A DNA stretch of 64,000 bases from Streptomyces griseus (GCA_945884695.1 CAMCYO010000002.1:115669-179668); one strand, 5' to 3'; positions 29,086-38,777 are shown, numbered from the stretch's first letter. Made by a program: numbers and translations. The notes: generated by a model not told the origin, from the sequence alone.

Positions 29086-31254
29086 TTATCTCGGCCGTCT
29101 ACGGCGTTGATCACTACGTGGTCGTGGCTTGCCACTTCGGCGTGGACCATCGCTGGCAGTTACCGGCGCTACGTATGCGATTCCACTTGGCTCGCGAGAA
29201 CCGGTGATCGATACCAATTCAGCATGGTGTGGGCGGACATCGACAAACTTTGGATAAACGCCAGCGCGCGAAGTTAATCCGCGAACTGCAGTTTGTTGCT
29301 TTGAGGTAGCGAGTGTGACAACAACGCCTGCCTCACCAGCACGAGCCGTACGGCCAGCGCGGTGCAGATAATCTTTGTGATCGGTCGGTGCATCAACATG
29401 CACAACAAGTGAAATTCCATCAACGTGAATTCCGCGTGCAGCAACATCTGTTGCAACAAGGGCAGCATTGGCGCTCGCCTTGAAATGCGCCAAGGTGCGA
29501 GTCCGTACTGCTTGAGATTTTCCACCGTGAAGTGCTCCAACGGCAACGCCAACACTTGCTAATTTGTCAGCAAGACGATCTGCGCCACGTTGAGTTTTCA
29601 CGAACAAGATTGTGCGTCCATCACGAGCTGCAATTTGAGCAGTGATCTCGTCTTTGTCACCAGGATGCATAACAAGAACATGGTGTTCCATTGTGCTTAC
29701 TGATGCACGATCGTTTTGCAAAGAGTGTGTCTTTGGATTGTTAAGATACTTCTTCACAAGTGAATCCACACCACGATCCAGAGTTGCACTGAAAAGTAAA
29801 CGCTGACCATTTGGTCGCCCTTGATCAAGAATTTCCTTAACAACTGGCAAGAAGCCCATATCAGCCATTTGATCTGCTTCATCTAGAACAGTGATTTGTA
29901 GATCATCAAGTTGAACTTCGCCACGATTAAGTAAATCAATCAAACGGCCAGGCGTTGCAACAAGGATGGGACAACTCTTGCGCATTGCAGTGATCTGCTT
30001 TGCATAAGGCATGCCGCCAGCAATAACAACTGAATCAAGTCGAATTGCACGTGCAAGTGGGGTAATAACATCATTAATTTGTTGAGCTAGCTCGCGAGTT
30101 GGTGTGAGAATCAAAGCCAACGGACGATGTGGAGCTGCTTGTTTGCCTTCAAGATTAGTCAACATTGCAAGAGCAAATGCCAACGTCTTACCCGAGCCTG
30201 TTTGTCCGCGACCCAAAATGTCATGGCCCTTAATTGCATCAGGCAAAGTGGCAACTTGAATTGGGAAAGGCGCGGTGATGCCTTGAAGAGTAAGTGCTGA
30301 AACTAAAGCTGGTGCAATACCAAGTTCTGCCCATGTCTTGCCGGTGCTCTCAGTTGGCTTGTGATGCAAAGCCACCTCGGTGGTCTCCTGCTCAGCATCG
30401 CTAATGTAATTATCATCTGCGCCAAAATCTTCTGCGAAATATCCGTTTGAGAAATTCTGCTCTGATGCGCTACTTGTTGTGCGGGAGCGAGATGAACTTG
30501 CACGGAACTGCGGACCAGTGCGCTGTGTTGCAACACCGCTATGTGATGAGCGAATTGCAGATCCAGCACGACCTGGTGCACCTGTGCGACCGCCACCAGG
30601 AATAAATTTAGTGCGCTTTTTTGGTTCAAAATTTGGACGACCATCACCGCGAGCAATTTCAGCAAGACGGGCATCGCGGCGATTTGTCGGACGAGTGTCA
30701 CTGTTACGTGTATCTATGCGAGTATCGGTACGACGAGCTGGTGCAAACTTTGTAGAACGTGTATCACCTGCTGTGCGAGGTGCACGGCTATCACTTGTTG
30801 TTATTGGGCGACTTGCACGACGTGGTGCGCGCTCTTCGCGTGAATCGCTAGTGCGTGAATCAAAAGTTTGAGTTTCTGTGCCACGGCCATCTGCGAAACG
30901 CTTTGCACGCTCTTGTGAGCGAGCGCTGTTCTTTGCACGCTTTGCAGGAGTTTGTGCAGATTTCTTCGCGCCAGGTTTTCCAAATGCTTTACCTGAAGGT
31001 TTACCGCCGGCGCGAGTTGTTGTCTTACCGGTTAACTTGCCAGCTTTTGGCTTGCCCTTAACCCATGTTGATCCAGAAGATGTTGCACTGGTTGATGCGC
31101 GTGAGGCACCTCTGTCAGAAGAAGAAGTTGAATCACCATTTCTTGAACCAGCCGAATGCGCCATTGATCGCGCAGCAGTTCCTTTACGTGGTGGTTTGCC
31201 AGATTTAACGCGAGTTGCGCGCGCAGGGGCAGAAGAGCGTGTTTGAGCAGACAT
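29086..31254 (-). CDS. DEAD-box RNA helicase with a long basic disordered N-terminus
   Basis: ILGRGQTGSGKTLAFALAML, VLDEADQMADMGF, LLFSATLD, HRAGRTARAGEAG; start refined to MSAQTRSS. Confidence 0.95.
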   Translation of the reverse strand: MSAQTRSSAPARATRVKSGKPPRKGTAARSMAHSAGSRNGDSTSSSDRGASRASTSATSSGSTWVKGKPKAGKLTGKTTTRAGGKPSGKAFGKPGAKKSAQTPAKRAKNSARSQERAKRFADGRGTETQTFDSRTSDSREERAPRRASRPITTSDSRAPRTAGDTRSTKFAPARRTDTRIDTRNSDTRPTNRRDARLAEIARGDGRPNFEPKKRTKFIPGGGRTGAPGRAGSAIRSSHSGVATQRTGPQFRASSSRSRTTSSASEQNFSNGYFAEDFGADDNYISDAEQETTEVALHHKPTESTGKTWAELGIAPALVSALTLQGITAPFPIQVATLPDAIKGHDILGRGQTGSGKTLAFALAMLTNLEGKQAAPHRPLALILTPTRELAQQINDVITPLARAIRLDSVVIAGGMPYAKQITAMRKSCPILVATPGRLIDLLNRGEVQLDDLQITVLDEADQMADMGFLPVVKEILDQGRPNGQRLLFSATLDRGVDSLVKKYLNNPKTHSLQNDRASVSTMEHHVLVMHPGDKDEITAQIAARDGRTILFVKTQRGADRLADKLASVGVAVGALHGGKSQAVRTRTLAHFKASANAALVATDVAARGIHVDGISLVVHVDAPTDHKDYLHRAGRTARAGEAGVVVTLATSKQQTAVRGLTSRAGVYPKFVDVRPHHAELVSITGSREPSGIAYVAPVTASDGPRRSGKPRPRSDQRRRRPR

Positions 31255-31504
31255 GTTTTTACATACCAATCGAGACGACAAGCGCGTCTCGGTGTGACTT
31301 GGCCATAACCAGTTGGACTGGTGGCTAACCATTGGCTCAAACGACTGGCGTTTGTGCAGTTAGCGGTACTTCTTGATTGCAACCTTGGCGCAATCGGGGC
31401 CTGTCAGGTGGTGATAAGACTCGCAAGTAAGCACAACATGCGCTGCGCTTTGGTGGAAATGATCACTGCTTCGGTTGAAGCAACGGGGCTAATACTACCG
31501 TGGA

Positions 31505-31717
31505 TTATTGGTTCGAATTACCAACGTCTTTTTCGTGCTGATCAGCTTCTTGTGCAAGGGCAGAAAAATCAGGACGAGGGATCTTTGGCACATCACCGCG
31601 CATAATTCTTCGCCATAAATACAGGGCGATTACCCCGAAAAATGGCCATTCGAATCTGTAAACCCATGCGCGCCAATTACCACTTTGCACTCTCGTTTGG
31701 ATAACACAGAAGGTCAT
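31505..31717 (-). CDS. Small conserved actinobacterial-type membrane protein
   Basis: RAWVYRFEWPFFGVIALYLWRRIMRG; 70 aa with one transmembrane segment. Confidence 0.6.
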   Translation of the reverse strand: MTFCVIQTRVQSGNWRAWVYRFEWPFFGVIALYLWRRIMRGDVPKIPRPDFSALAQEADQHEKDVGNSNQ

Positions 31718-31738
31718 TGTTGGGTATTACCTATTCAC

Positions 31739-31755
31739 TTAGTTACTGTAACTAA
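31739..31755. promoter_or_regulatory. 17-nt perfect palindrome TTAGTTACTGTAACTAA abutting the eamA ATG
   Basis: Arms TTAGTTAC/GTAACTAA with one central T; contains -10-like TACTGT. Confidence 0.65.
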
Positions 31756-32652
31756 ATGGATAAAAAGAGCAGTTCTTGGTTGCCGGCCTATATCGCTTTA
31801 GGCCTCACCTGGGGCTGTTCTTTCATTTTCATCAAGATGGGGCTTGAATTCTTAACTCCAGTCGGTGTTGGCTTTGGAAGGTGTGCTTTAGGTTCGATTG
31901 CTTTGTTGGCAGTGGTTCGCGCGAAAAATATTTCTCTACCTAAAGACCCCAAGACTCTTTTTCACTTATGGATTATTTCACTTGCCTTGAATGTTGTTCC
32001 TGGAGTCCTCTTTGCTTTTGCAGAAACGAAAGTAACCTCAATTCTTGCCGGAATCATTAATGCAGTAACACCACTTATGACTTTATTAGCAATCATGCTG
32101 ATATCGCGGGATGAGAAGCCAACGTTCGCACAAGTAGCAGGAATGCTACTTGGATTCGTGGGAGTACTTATTGTGCTTGCAGTTTGGAAGGGTTTAGGAA
32201 CAAATCCATTAATCTCAGTTCTTGCGTTAGTTTTTTCAGTTGCATGCTATGGATTTTCATATCCGTACACCAAGCGATTCATATTGCCCAAAAAATTAAA
32301 ACCTGAGGCTATGGCTGCAACACAAGTAACACTTGGTGCTGCAACACTTTTGCCTTTCTACTTGATGGGCGGTATTGCAAACGACCAGTACAGACCAGGA
32401 CCAGTTTTTGCGATGTTAGTGCTGGGTATATTGGGTTCAGGTTTTGCCTACATCTGGAATTTCAAAATCCTCGCTGCTGCAGGTAGCGCTATTGCAAGTA
32501 GCGTCACCTTTATGACAACAATTGTTGCGGTAATTGTTGGAGTTCTTTTTCTGGGTGAGAAGATCTCCTGGAACGAACCGATTGGGGCTGTAATTGTTTT
32601 GTTGGGTGTTGCCCTCGCTCAGGGACGGATAAAACTTTCCAAATCAAAGTAG
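31756..32652 (+). CDS. EamA/DMT family transporter
   Basis: Multiple hydrophobic segments; YIALGLTWGCSFIFIKMGLE. Confidence 0.85.
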   Translation: MDKKSSSWLPAYIALGLTWGCSFIFIKMGLEFLTPVGVGFGRCALGSIALLAVVRAKNISLPKDPKTLFHLWIISLALNVVPGVLFAFAETKVTSILAGIINAVTPLMTLLAIMLISRDEKPTFAQVAGMLLGFVGVLIVLAVWKGLGTNPLISVLALVFSVACYGFSYPYTKRFILPKKLKPEAMAATQVTLGAATLLPFYLMGGIANDQYRPGPVFAMLVLGILGSGFAYIWNFKILAAAGSAIASSVTFMTTIVAVIVGVLFLGEKISWNEPIGAVIVLLGVALAQGRIKLSKSK

Positions 32653-32806
32653 AGAAATTAGCTAATCGAGTTTAAATGCGCCCCTGATTGGCCCCAACGC
32701 AATGCCTGCCTTGGTGTGATCTGTGGATTCACCCCGAGCAAGTTGGGAGCTATGAGCTTTATCGTGCCAGCGCTGCTCAACGTGTGCGTATTTCCAACCC
32801 CCTGAC

Positions 32807-32812
32807 TATCTT
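32807..32812 (+). promoter_or_regulatory. -10 box TATCTT, N6 before ATG
   Basis: TATCTT-taagca-ATG. Confidence 0.45.
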
Positions 32813-32818
32813 TAAGCA

Positions 32819-34207
32819 ATGAAAGCCAGGGCAAGCCTTCTTGCAGGGATCCTTCTCCTCACAACAATGAATGGGTTTCAAGAGAGCGCATCAGCAACGA
32901 GTGCATGTAAGTGGGATATCGCACCTGGTTGGGTAGCACACGAGAATCAAAAGACTGGCGCACCAACCTGGAGCAAAGGCGTACCTCTGCGCCTAAGCGC
33001 CGACTTTAGCCGTCGAGTAAAAGTAGATCGAATTGAAGGATGGTTTGAGAAAACAAGTGTTACCTGCGGAGAGAGTATTAATCTTCATATTGTCGGAAAA
33101 GTACCCGCAACGAAAATAGATGTTTTCAGAATGGGGTATTACGACGGAGCTGGAGCTCGGCTTATATCTTCAACGACAACTAAGGATCAATTATGGAAAT
33201 TTCGAGCCTTCGAAAAAACACCACCAGGGCAGTATTTATTTCGGCTAAGCGCACCAAAAACTCGAGCCTCATTTGTTCCTTTGGTAGTACACAATCCGAA
33301 TTCAGAGAGTGATATTTCATTTGTGTCATCTGTTTTAACTTGGCAGTCATATAACCAATGGGGTGGTAGTTCGCTCTATAAAGGTACAGATGCCAAATCA
33401 GAAACGCGTGCAGAAACTGTCTCATTTGATCGCCCGTATGACGGAGACGGGTCTGGTCAATTTCGTTACATGGAATTTCCAGCCCTCAAACGAGCAGAAA
33501 AACTTGGGCTCGATATTAATTACCTAACCGATATAGATCTTGATGCTGGCACTTCATCACTGGGTGATACTAAAGCGATTGTATTTGGCGGACATGGCGA
33601 ATATTGGACGAAGAATATGCGCCAAACAATTGAAGCATCAGTTACAAAAGGCATTAATCTCATTTCACTTGGAGGAAATACAGGCTATAACTTCACAGAA
33701 CTCGGTAATGGCGCTCGCACAATGGGAAAAATTACTCCTTGGAGAAACCCTCCAAATAAGAAACCAGAATCACTTCTTTGGGGTTCACAATATTTTGCAC
33801 TCAATGTTCATCGAGATTATGTTGTAACAAGTGCAGATGATTGGCCCTTTAATGTGCTTAAAAAAGGGGAAATAATTAAAGGAGTCGCAGGAAATGAAGT
33901 GGATTCCCCGCTTAATGCCCCAGGCCCAGCTGTAGAAGAACTTGCTCGATCAACAGGTCTACTCAACGAGAAAGAGTCACCTTCGATGGCCACTTATTAC
34001 ACCGTTGCATCCGGAGCGGGCATTCTCAATTTGGGCACCATCGGCTGGGTTTGCGCAATAGAAAATGTTTGCCCCTGGGGCCATGTATTTTCATCGGATA
34101 CGCAAGGCCAAATCGCGGAAGTCACTGATTCCATCTTTAGTGGCTTAAAGTTGGCTCGCTTAGGGATTTGGCGCAGCGCAAAAATTGATATTCCAACACG
34201 CCTTTGA
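32819..34207 (+). CDS. Secreted protein with N,N-dimethylformamidase beta-subunit-like domain
   Basis: Signal peptide; SVLTWQSYNQWGGSSLYKGTD, FGGHGEYWTKNMRQTIEA, LGGNTGYNF. Confidence 0.7.
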   Translation: MKARASLLAGILLLTTMNGFQESASATSACKWDIAPGWVAHENQKTGAPTWSKGVPLRLSADFSRRVKVDRIEGWFEKTSVTCGESINLHIVGKVPATKIDVFRMGYYDGAGARLISSTTTKDQLWKFRAFEKTPPGQYLFRLSAPKTRASFVPLVVHNPNSESDISFVSSVLTWQSYNQWGGSSLYKGTDAKSETRAETVSFDRPYDGDGSGQFRYMEFPALKRAEKLGLDINYLTDIDLDAGTSSLGDTKAIVFGGHGEYWTKNMRQTIEASVTKGINLISLGGNTGYNFTELGNGARTMGKITPWRNPPNKKPESLLWGSQYFALNVHRDYVVTSADDWPFNVLKKGEIIKGVAGNEVDSPLNAPGPAVEELARSTGLLNEKESPSMATYYTVASGAGILNLGTIGWVCAIENVCPWGHVFSSDTQGQIAEVTDSIFSGLKLARLGIWRSAKIDIPTRL

Positions 34208-34247
34208 AGATTTAAAGATAGAGTCACACCATTACGGAGAGGCGTGC

Positions 34248-35192
34248 ATGAGCGACGACGACGAAGCAGGTCAAGACGAACTCATTACAGAAGAGATGTT
34301 GTGGGATCGGATTCCACAAGTCGATGGCGCTGAACGAGCAAGTACATATTACGAATTAAGTGCACGCATTTATGCACGCGGACAATATGACGAAGCTCTT
34401 GCACTTGCCGAAACTGCCTGTGATATTTATGCAGAACTTGGCGCAAGTGCTCCCAGTGAAGGTTTAGCGCAAGCCTATTCAGCGATTGGTTATAACTTGA
34501 ATCAATTGAAGCGTATGGAAGAAGCTGCAACCGCAATGAGCAAAGCGGTAGAAATTTTACGACAGAACAAATCACCCGTTGCACTTGAACTAGCTTGCAC
34601 ACTGGGCGAGTGGTGGTATTCATCCAAGAATTATCAGAAAGTAATCGACACTATGCGCGATTGCGCCCAAGAGCATCTAGTGGACGGAAACGAAATCGGT
34701 GCAGCGAATGATTTGCATCTCATTGGTTGCGCATACCGAGAGGTCAAGAATTTTGAAGAGGCGCTGATTAGTTTCAAGGAAGCTCGTGTTCTGTTTAAGA
34801 GAAACCATGAAGTAATTCATGTGGGTCGTTGCGACCAAAAGATTGCTGCTTGCCTCAATGAAATTGGTGACGGTGAGCTTGCGCTAGCAACAGCACAGAA
34901 AGCACTTGATGTATTTGAAACCGCGCATGACAACGTTCGTGAAACATTTGCACTCCTTGAATATGGAAAAGCTCAAATTTTGCTCGGTAAATTTGATGAA
35001 GGTTTAGCCACTCTTGATCAAGTCTTGCAAAGTGCCACAGAGGAAGACCCAAGAGATTTTGAGTTCATCCTTGATATTGAAACGCGCATGGCACTTGCAA
35101 TGCGCACTTTGGGCAAAGTCGCCGAAGCCGACGAGATCGAACGCCGGCTTGCTAGCGTTTCAGATGTGTTGAATGAGGAGCCTGAAAAGTAA
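34248..35192 (+). CDS. TPR-repeat protein
   Basis: Repeating helical A..Y.LG.....A...A pattern; start MSDDDEAGQDEL behind GGAGAGG. Confidence 0.75.
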   Translation: MSDDDEAGQDELITEEMLWDRIPQVDGAERASTYYELSARIYARGQYDEALALAETACDIYAELGASAPSEGLAQAYSAIGYNLNQLKRMEEAATAMSKAVEILRQNKSPVALELACTLGEWWYSSKNYQKVIDTMRDCAQEHLVDGNEIGAANDLHLIGCAYREVKNFEEALISFKEARVLFKRNHEVIHVGRCDQKIAACLNEIGDGELALATAQKALDVFETAHDNVRETFALLEYGKAQILLGKFDEGLATLDQVLQSATEEDPRDFEFILDIETRMALAMRTLGKVAEADEIERRLASVSDVLNEEPEK

Positions 35193-35199
35193 TCTCGTT

Positions 35200-35838
35200 T
35201 TAACCAGGCAGGTGTTGCAGCGCCCAGTGATACATAGCTATTGCACCCGCTGCAGAGGCATTCATCGACCGCGTTGATCCATATTGCTCGATTGCGTAAA
35301 GAACTGAACAGACTGCTATTGCTTCATCAGACATTCCCGCACCCTCCTGCCCAAATAAAAGAACGCACTCTTGTGGCAACTGGGCACTTTCTAATTTAAG
35401 AGAACCTGGCACGTTATCTATCCCAATGATAGGAACCTTATTTTCTTTAGCCCACAGCGCGAAATCTGCAACTGTTGGGTGATGAATAACGCTGAGATAT
35501 CTATCTGTCACCATTGCACCGCGTTTGTTCCAATCGCGCTTGCCAACTATATGCACCGCGCTGACATTGAAAGCATTTGCTGTACGAACAATTGAACCGA
35601 TATTTAAATCATGTTGCCAATTCTCAATGGCAATTTGCAGTGAGTGTCGTTGGGTGTTGAGATCGGCAACTATTGCCTCCACAGACCAGTAGCGATAGTG
35701 ATCTAATACATTTCGTCGGTCACCATTTTCAAGAAGTTCTGGATCGAAGTTCTCACCTACAGGCCATGGTTTGGGGTGAGGACCGACACCAACGACAGGA
35801 AAGAATTCGCCAGGGCCGATAGTTGCTGGTGGAAGCAT
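35200..35838 (-). CDS. TrmH/SpoU family RNA methyltransferase
   Basis: NIGSIVRTANAFNVSAVHIVG; LLFGQEGAGMSDEAI; YGSTRSMNASAAGAIAMYHW; TAGAGT-N7-ATG upstream. Confidence 0.9.
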   Translation of the reverse strand: MLPPATIGPGEFFPVVGVGPHPKPWPVGENFDPELLENGDRRNVLDHYRYWSVEAIVADLNTQRHSLQIAIENWQHDLNIGSIVRTANAFNVSAVHIVGKRDWNKRGAMVTDRYLSVIHHPTVADFALWAKENKVPIIGIDNVPGSLKLESAQLPQECVLLFGQEGAGMSDEAIAVCSVLYAIEQYGSTRSMNASAAGAIAMYHWALQHLPG

Positions 35839-35845
35839 GATGAGC

Positions 35846-35851
35846 ACTCTA
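35846..35851 (-). promoter_or_regulatory. -10 box TAGAGT, N7 before ATG
   Basis: Minus strand TAGAGT-gctcatc-ATG. Confidence 0.45.
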
Positions 35852-35894
35852 AACTGAATGCCTTGCAAAGGCTATTTACTTGGAAAGGTTTACC

Positions 35895-36269
35895 ATGACA
35901 TTTCTTGGTTGGGTAAGTTCTATTTCACTCGTTGCTCATATTGCCTCGATTACAGCGCTCATGGCATTACTCATTCATCAGTTAAAGAAATCTCCCCGAA
36001 TAATTCATCCCGGAGCACTGCACAGCGCATTAACTGCACTGCTGGCAGGTTTGGTAATGGTTGGGGTTCGCACCTCCTTGCACGAAGAAGATGCAGCCAA
36101 GTGGGACCTATTAAACAATGGCAAAGTCGGCGTTAAGTTTGCAGTATTGCTTGTAATTTTATTTATTGGATACCGCAACGTAAAGAAGTTAGAAGTCAAA
36201 AAAAGTACTCTTTACACAATGATTGGCCTCACAACTCTTAATATTGCACTCTCCCTTTTCTGGCAGTAA
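35895..36269 (+). CDS. Small integral membrane protein
   Basis: Three or four hydrophobic segments; start MTFLGWVSSIS behind GGAAAGG. Confidence 0.65.
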   Translation: MTFLGWVSSISLVAHIASITALMALLIHQLKKSPRIIHPGALHSALTALLAGLVMVGVRTSLHEEDAAKWDLLNNGKVGVKFAVLLVILFIGYRNVKKLEVKKSTLYTMIGLTTLNIALSLFWQ

Positions 36270-36272
36270 ATA

Positions 36273-37469
36273 TTGATGAGGCGGATTGCACTCTTACTTT
36301 CACTGGCGTTAGTTTTTGGAAGTCCTAGCGCTAGCGCAACATCACTTTCACAGAGTGCAATTCCACGTATCTTCACCTCCCTTGCATTAGCCCCAGAAAT
36401 GGCAGATCCTTCAATAATCCTCATCGATAGGTCAAATGGCGAAGTTGTCTATGAATATAACTCTGAATCAATGCGCAAACCAGCTTCGGTTATGAAAATT
36501 TTATCTGTAGCTGCAGCCCTTGAATATATTGATCCTGAGAAAAGATTTACAACAACTCTTTCACTGGGAGTTAAACCGGGCTCAGTTGTATTCAATGGTG
36601 AACTTGATCCCTGGATTACAACCAGTCGGAAAAGTGCCATCGCAGATCACCGTGCTTGGATCGGATATCTTGCTGGTAAAGCAATTTCAGCAATTAAAGA
36701 GCAGAGCGGAAAACCAGTACAAAAAATTGCAATTAAATACAGTGGGCTCTATGCAGGCGATGTCATCGAACTTCGTAAGTATTTTCGCGCTAAAGGCGTA
36801 ATCACCGGTGCGATTGCTGTACCCGCAGGTGAGATTGCGCAGATAACAGGTGAGGAAATTGTTTCTACTCGATCACCAACGCTTGCAACGATGGTTGGGT
36901 ATGCGTTGATGTGGAGTGATAATTTACTTGCCGAGCGTTTAGCACGGTTGGCCTCGCACTCTGCGGGCAATCCGCTCAATGATGTTGGCGTATCAACTAC
37001 TTTTCACACATTGCTAGATGCATTTGGCATCGAGCACAGTGATTTGCGAGTCCATGATGGAAGTGGCCTTTCAAAGGCTAACCGTGTGACTGCCAAGATG
37101 ATTGGCGATCTACTTATTAAATTACGAAGCGATCCAAAATTCACCGCTCTCTACGACGGATTGCCAGTCGGAGGAGTTTCCGGAACGTTAGTTGATCGAT
37201 TCCTTAAAACCGCGCCGGAGGCAGTTGGTTTAATTCGTGCAAAAACTGGAACCCTCAATGGAACTGTGAGTTTGGCCGGTTACGTCGATTCAACTGATCG
37301 CCAGTATGTTTTTGTTGTAATTGCAGATCAGATTCCGAAAACATACGCTGGAGCGGCAAAAGCCAGAGCCACACTCGATCGCACGCTGGCAAAAATTGCT
37401 TCGCCAATAATCGAGTCTGCACCTGTTCTGCCAATCGAAGATACAACTACAGCAATGAGCGCTGCCTAG
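36273..37469 (+). CDS. dacB: D-alanyl-D-alanine carboxypeptidase / PBP4
   Basis: RKPASVMKILSVAAALEY (SxxK); SDNLLAERLARLA (SxN); RAKTGTLNGTVSLAGYV (KTG). Confidence 0.9.
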   Translation: MMRRIALLLSLALVFGSPSASATSLSQSAIPRIFTSLALAPEMADPSIILIDRSNGEVVYEYNSESMRKPASVMKILSVAAALEYIDPEKRFTTTLSLGVKPGSVVFNGELDPWITTSRKSAIADHRAWIGYLAGKAISAIKEQSGKPVQKIAIKYSGLYAGDVIELRKYFRAKGVITGAIAVPAGEIAQITGEEIVSTRSPTLATMVGYALMWSDNLLAERLARLASHSAGNPLNDVGVSTTFHTLLDAFGIEHSDLRVHDGSGLSKANRVTAKMIGDLLIKLRSDPKFTALYDGLPVGGVSGTLVDRFLKTAPEAVGLIRAKTGTLNGTVSLAGYVDSTDRQYVFVVIADQIPKTYAGAAKARATLDRTLAKIASPIIESAPVLPIEDTTTAMSAA

Positions 37470-38578
37470 CTATTTTCATACACTTTAATTTGGCCTAAAT
37501 AACAAGCCACCCATGTTCTATCGGTTGTTGGTTCGTAGGTAACGCCAATCGGCTGGCTACACGCTTTAACTCTCTGCAGCACCTTCATATCTGATGTGCG
37601 CACCTTAGACATCGTGCCAGATTCAAAGTTCACAACAAAGAGAGCGGTTCCATCAGTTGAGATTGCAAGACTTCTTGCTGCTTTTCCTGTTGTAACAGTT
37701 CCAATCTTCTTATGTTTTACCAAATCGTATGCAGTAACTTTTCCAGAGCTATTAAGCGTTGCATAGAGGATTTTTCCATCAGGTGAAAGAACTAGAGCCC
37801 TTGGATTTAGGCCAACTTGAATAATCTTTTCAGAAAAAGTATCGAGATCAATCTGATGAATGGTTGTTCCACCCATTTGTGCAACGTAAGCGGTCTTCCC
37901 ATCTGGTGAAACAGTGATACCTCTGGGATAAGCACCTATTTTGAGAGTCTTTACGACCTTCTGTGTTTCTACGGAAATGATCCGAAGGTCGTATGAACAC
38001 CAATGAGATATGAGAATGTATTTATTATCTGGGGTTACTTCAACAACTTTAGGAACTACTCCTACTTGATAAATGGCATCTATTGCATAAGTAGCAAGAT
38101 CTATTCGATAGAGAAAACTGCGGTCATAACCAGAGGCTGGGCTACAGGTGTCATGGCCCTCATGGTTAAAGCCTTTCCCATACATTGCATAGTTTGTAAC
38201 ATATAAATATTTTCCATCGGGTGAATACGCACCCTCAACAGGTGCACCTTTATAATTTCCAGAATATTGCTTAAACCCAAATTTTGCGAGTTCAACGCTA
38301 TCTGGAACTGTTGCTAGTAGCTCGTATGTTTTTGCATCATAAAGTGTTATTGAATGGCGATACATCATGTTATGTGCGCTAACAATTCCGTTACCTGATG
38401 CTCGAATGGATTTAGGGGTTATCTGTCCATTGATCGTTTGCACCAAAGACATTCTTGTTGACTCTGATTTTATGGTGGGTGCGATATTTGTTACCACAGC
38501 CGTGTCATCTGCAAGAGCATAAGGAATCACTGCGGTAATTGCAGTGATGAGAATTGCAAGCCGATAGCGGTGAGTCAC
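37466..38578 (-). CDS. Secreted YVTN/YncE-like beta-propeller protein
   Basis: PRGITVSPDGKTAYVAQ, PRALVLSPDGKILYAT repeats; GTG start at 38578 preceded by TAGAAT-N6. Confidence 0.8.
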   Translation of the reverse strand: MTHRYRLAILITAITAVIPYALADDTAVVTNIAPTIKSESTRMSLVQTINGQITPKSIRASGNGIVSAHNMMYRHSITLYDAKTYELLATVPDSVELAKFGFKQYSGNYKGAPVEGAYSPDGKYLYVTNYAMYGKGFNHEGHDTCSPASGYDRSFLYRIDLATYAIDAIYQVGVVPKVVEVTPDNKYILISHWCSYDLRIISVETQKVVKTLKIGAYPRGITVSPDGKTAYVAQMGGTTIHQIDLDTFSEKIIQVGLNPRALVLSPDGKILYATLNSSGKVTAYDLVKHKKIGTVTTGKAARSLAISTDGTALFVVNFESGTMSKVRTSDMKVLQRVKACSQPIGVTYEPTTDRTWVACYLGQIKVYENS

Positions 38579-38584
38579 CGCCAT

Positions 38585-38590
38585 ATTCTA
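38585..38590 (-). promoter_or_regulatory. -10 box TAGAAT, N6 before GTG
   Basis: Minus strand TAGAAT-atggcg-GTG. Confidence 0.45.
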
Positions 38591-38666
38591 GATGACTAGT
38601 CGTCATCGCCTTCAAAACCTTCGTCATCTCCACCTGCAAGAGGTGTTTGAATTACTGGAGAGGAAG

Positions 38667-38777
38667 TTATGGGGCAACAAGTGCGAGGATGCGGGCGCAA
38701 CCTTTAATCTTGCGCACTGGCTTTGGTCCATCGGCCTTGGCCATGTGGAACCATTCAGGCTTTTTTATTGGTGTCAT
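38667..38777 (-). CDS. Candidate small ORF, MTPIKKPEWFHMAKADGPKPVRKIKG...
   Basis: AAAGGA Shine-Dalgarno ~9 nt before ATG at 38777; 36 aa; coding may continue in another frame to 38596. Confidence 0.45.
   Translation of the reverse strand: MTPIKKPEWFHMAKADGPKPVRKIKGCARILALVAP

Noticed and set aside
29274-31382. Many long ORFs on other frames and antisense to the helicase (e.g. 30303-30701, 30479-30871, 30878-31246)
   Set aside because: By-products of the biased Arg/Ala/Ser codons in the disordered N-terminus; low-complexity translations without RBS.
31321-31605. 94-aa plus-strand ORF upstream of eamA
   Set aside because: No RBS, overlaps antisense to the small membrane ORF, no recognisable motif; a structured helicase leader explains the region better.
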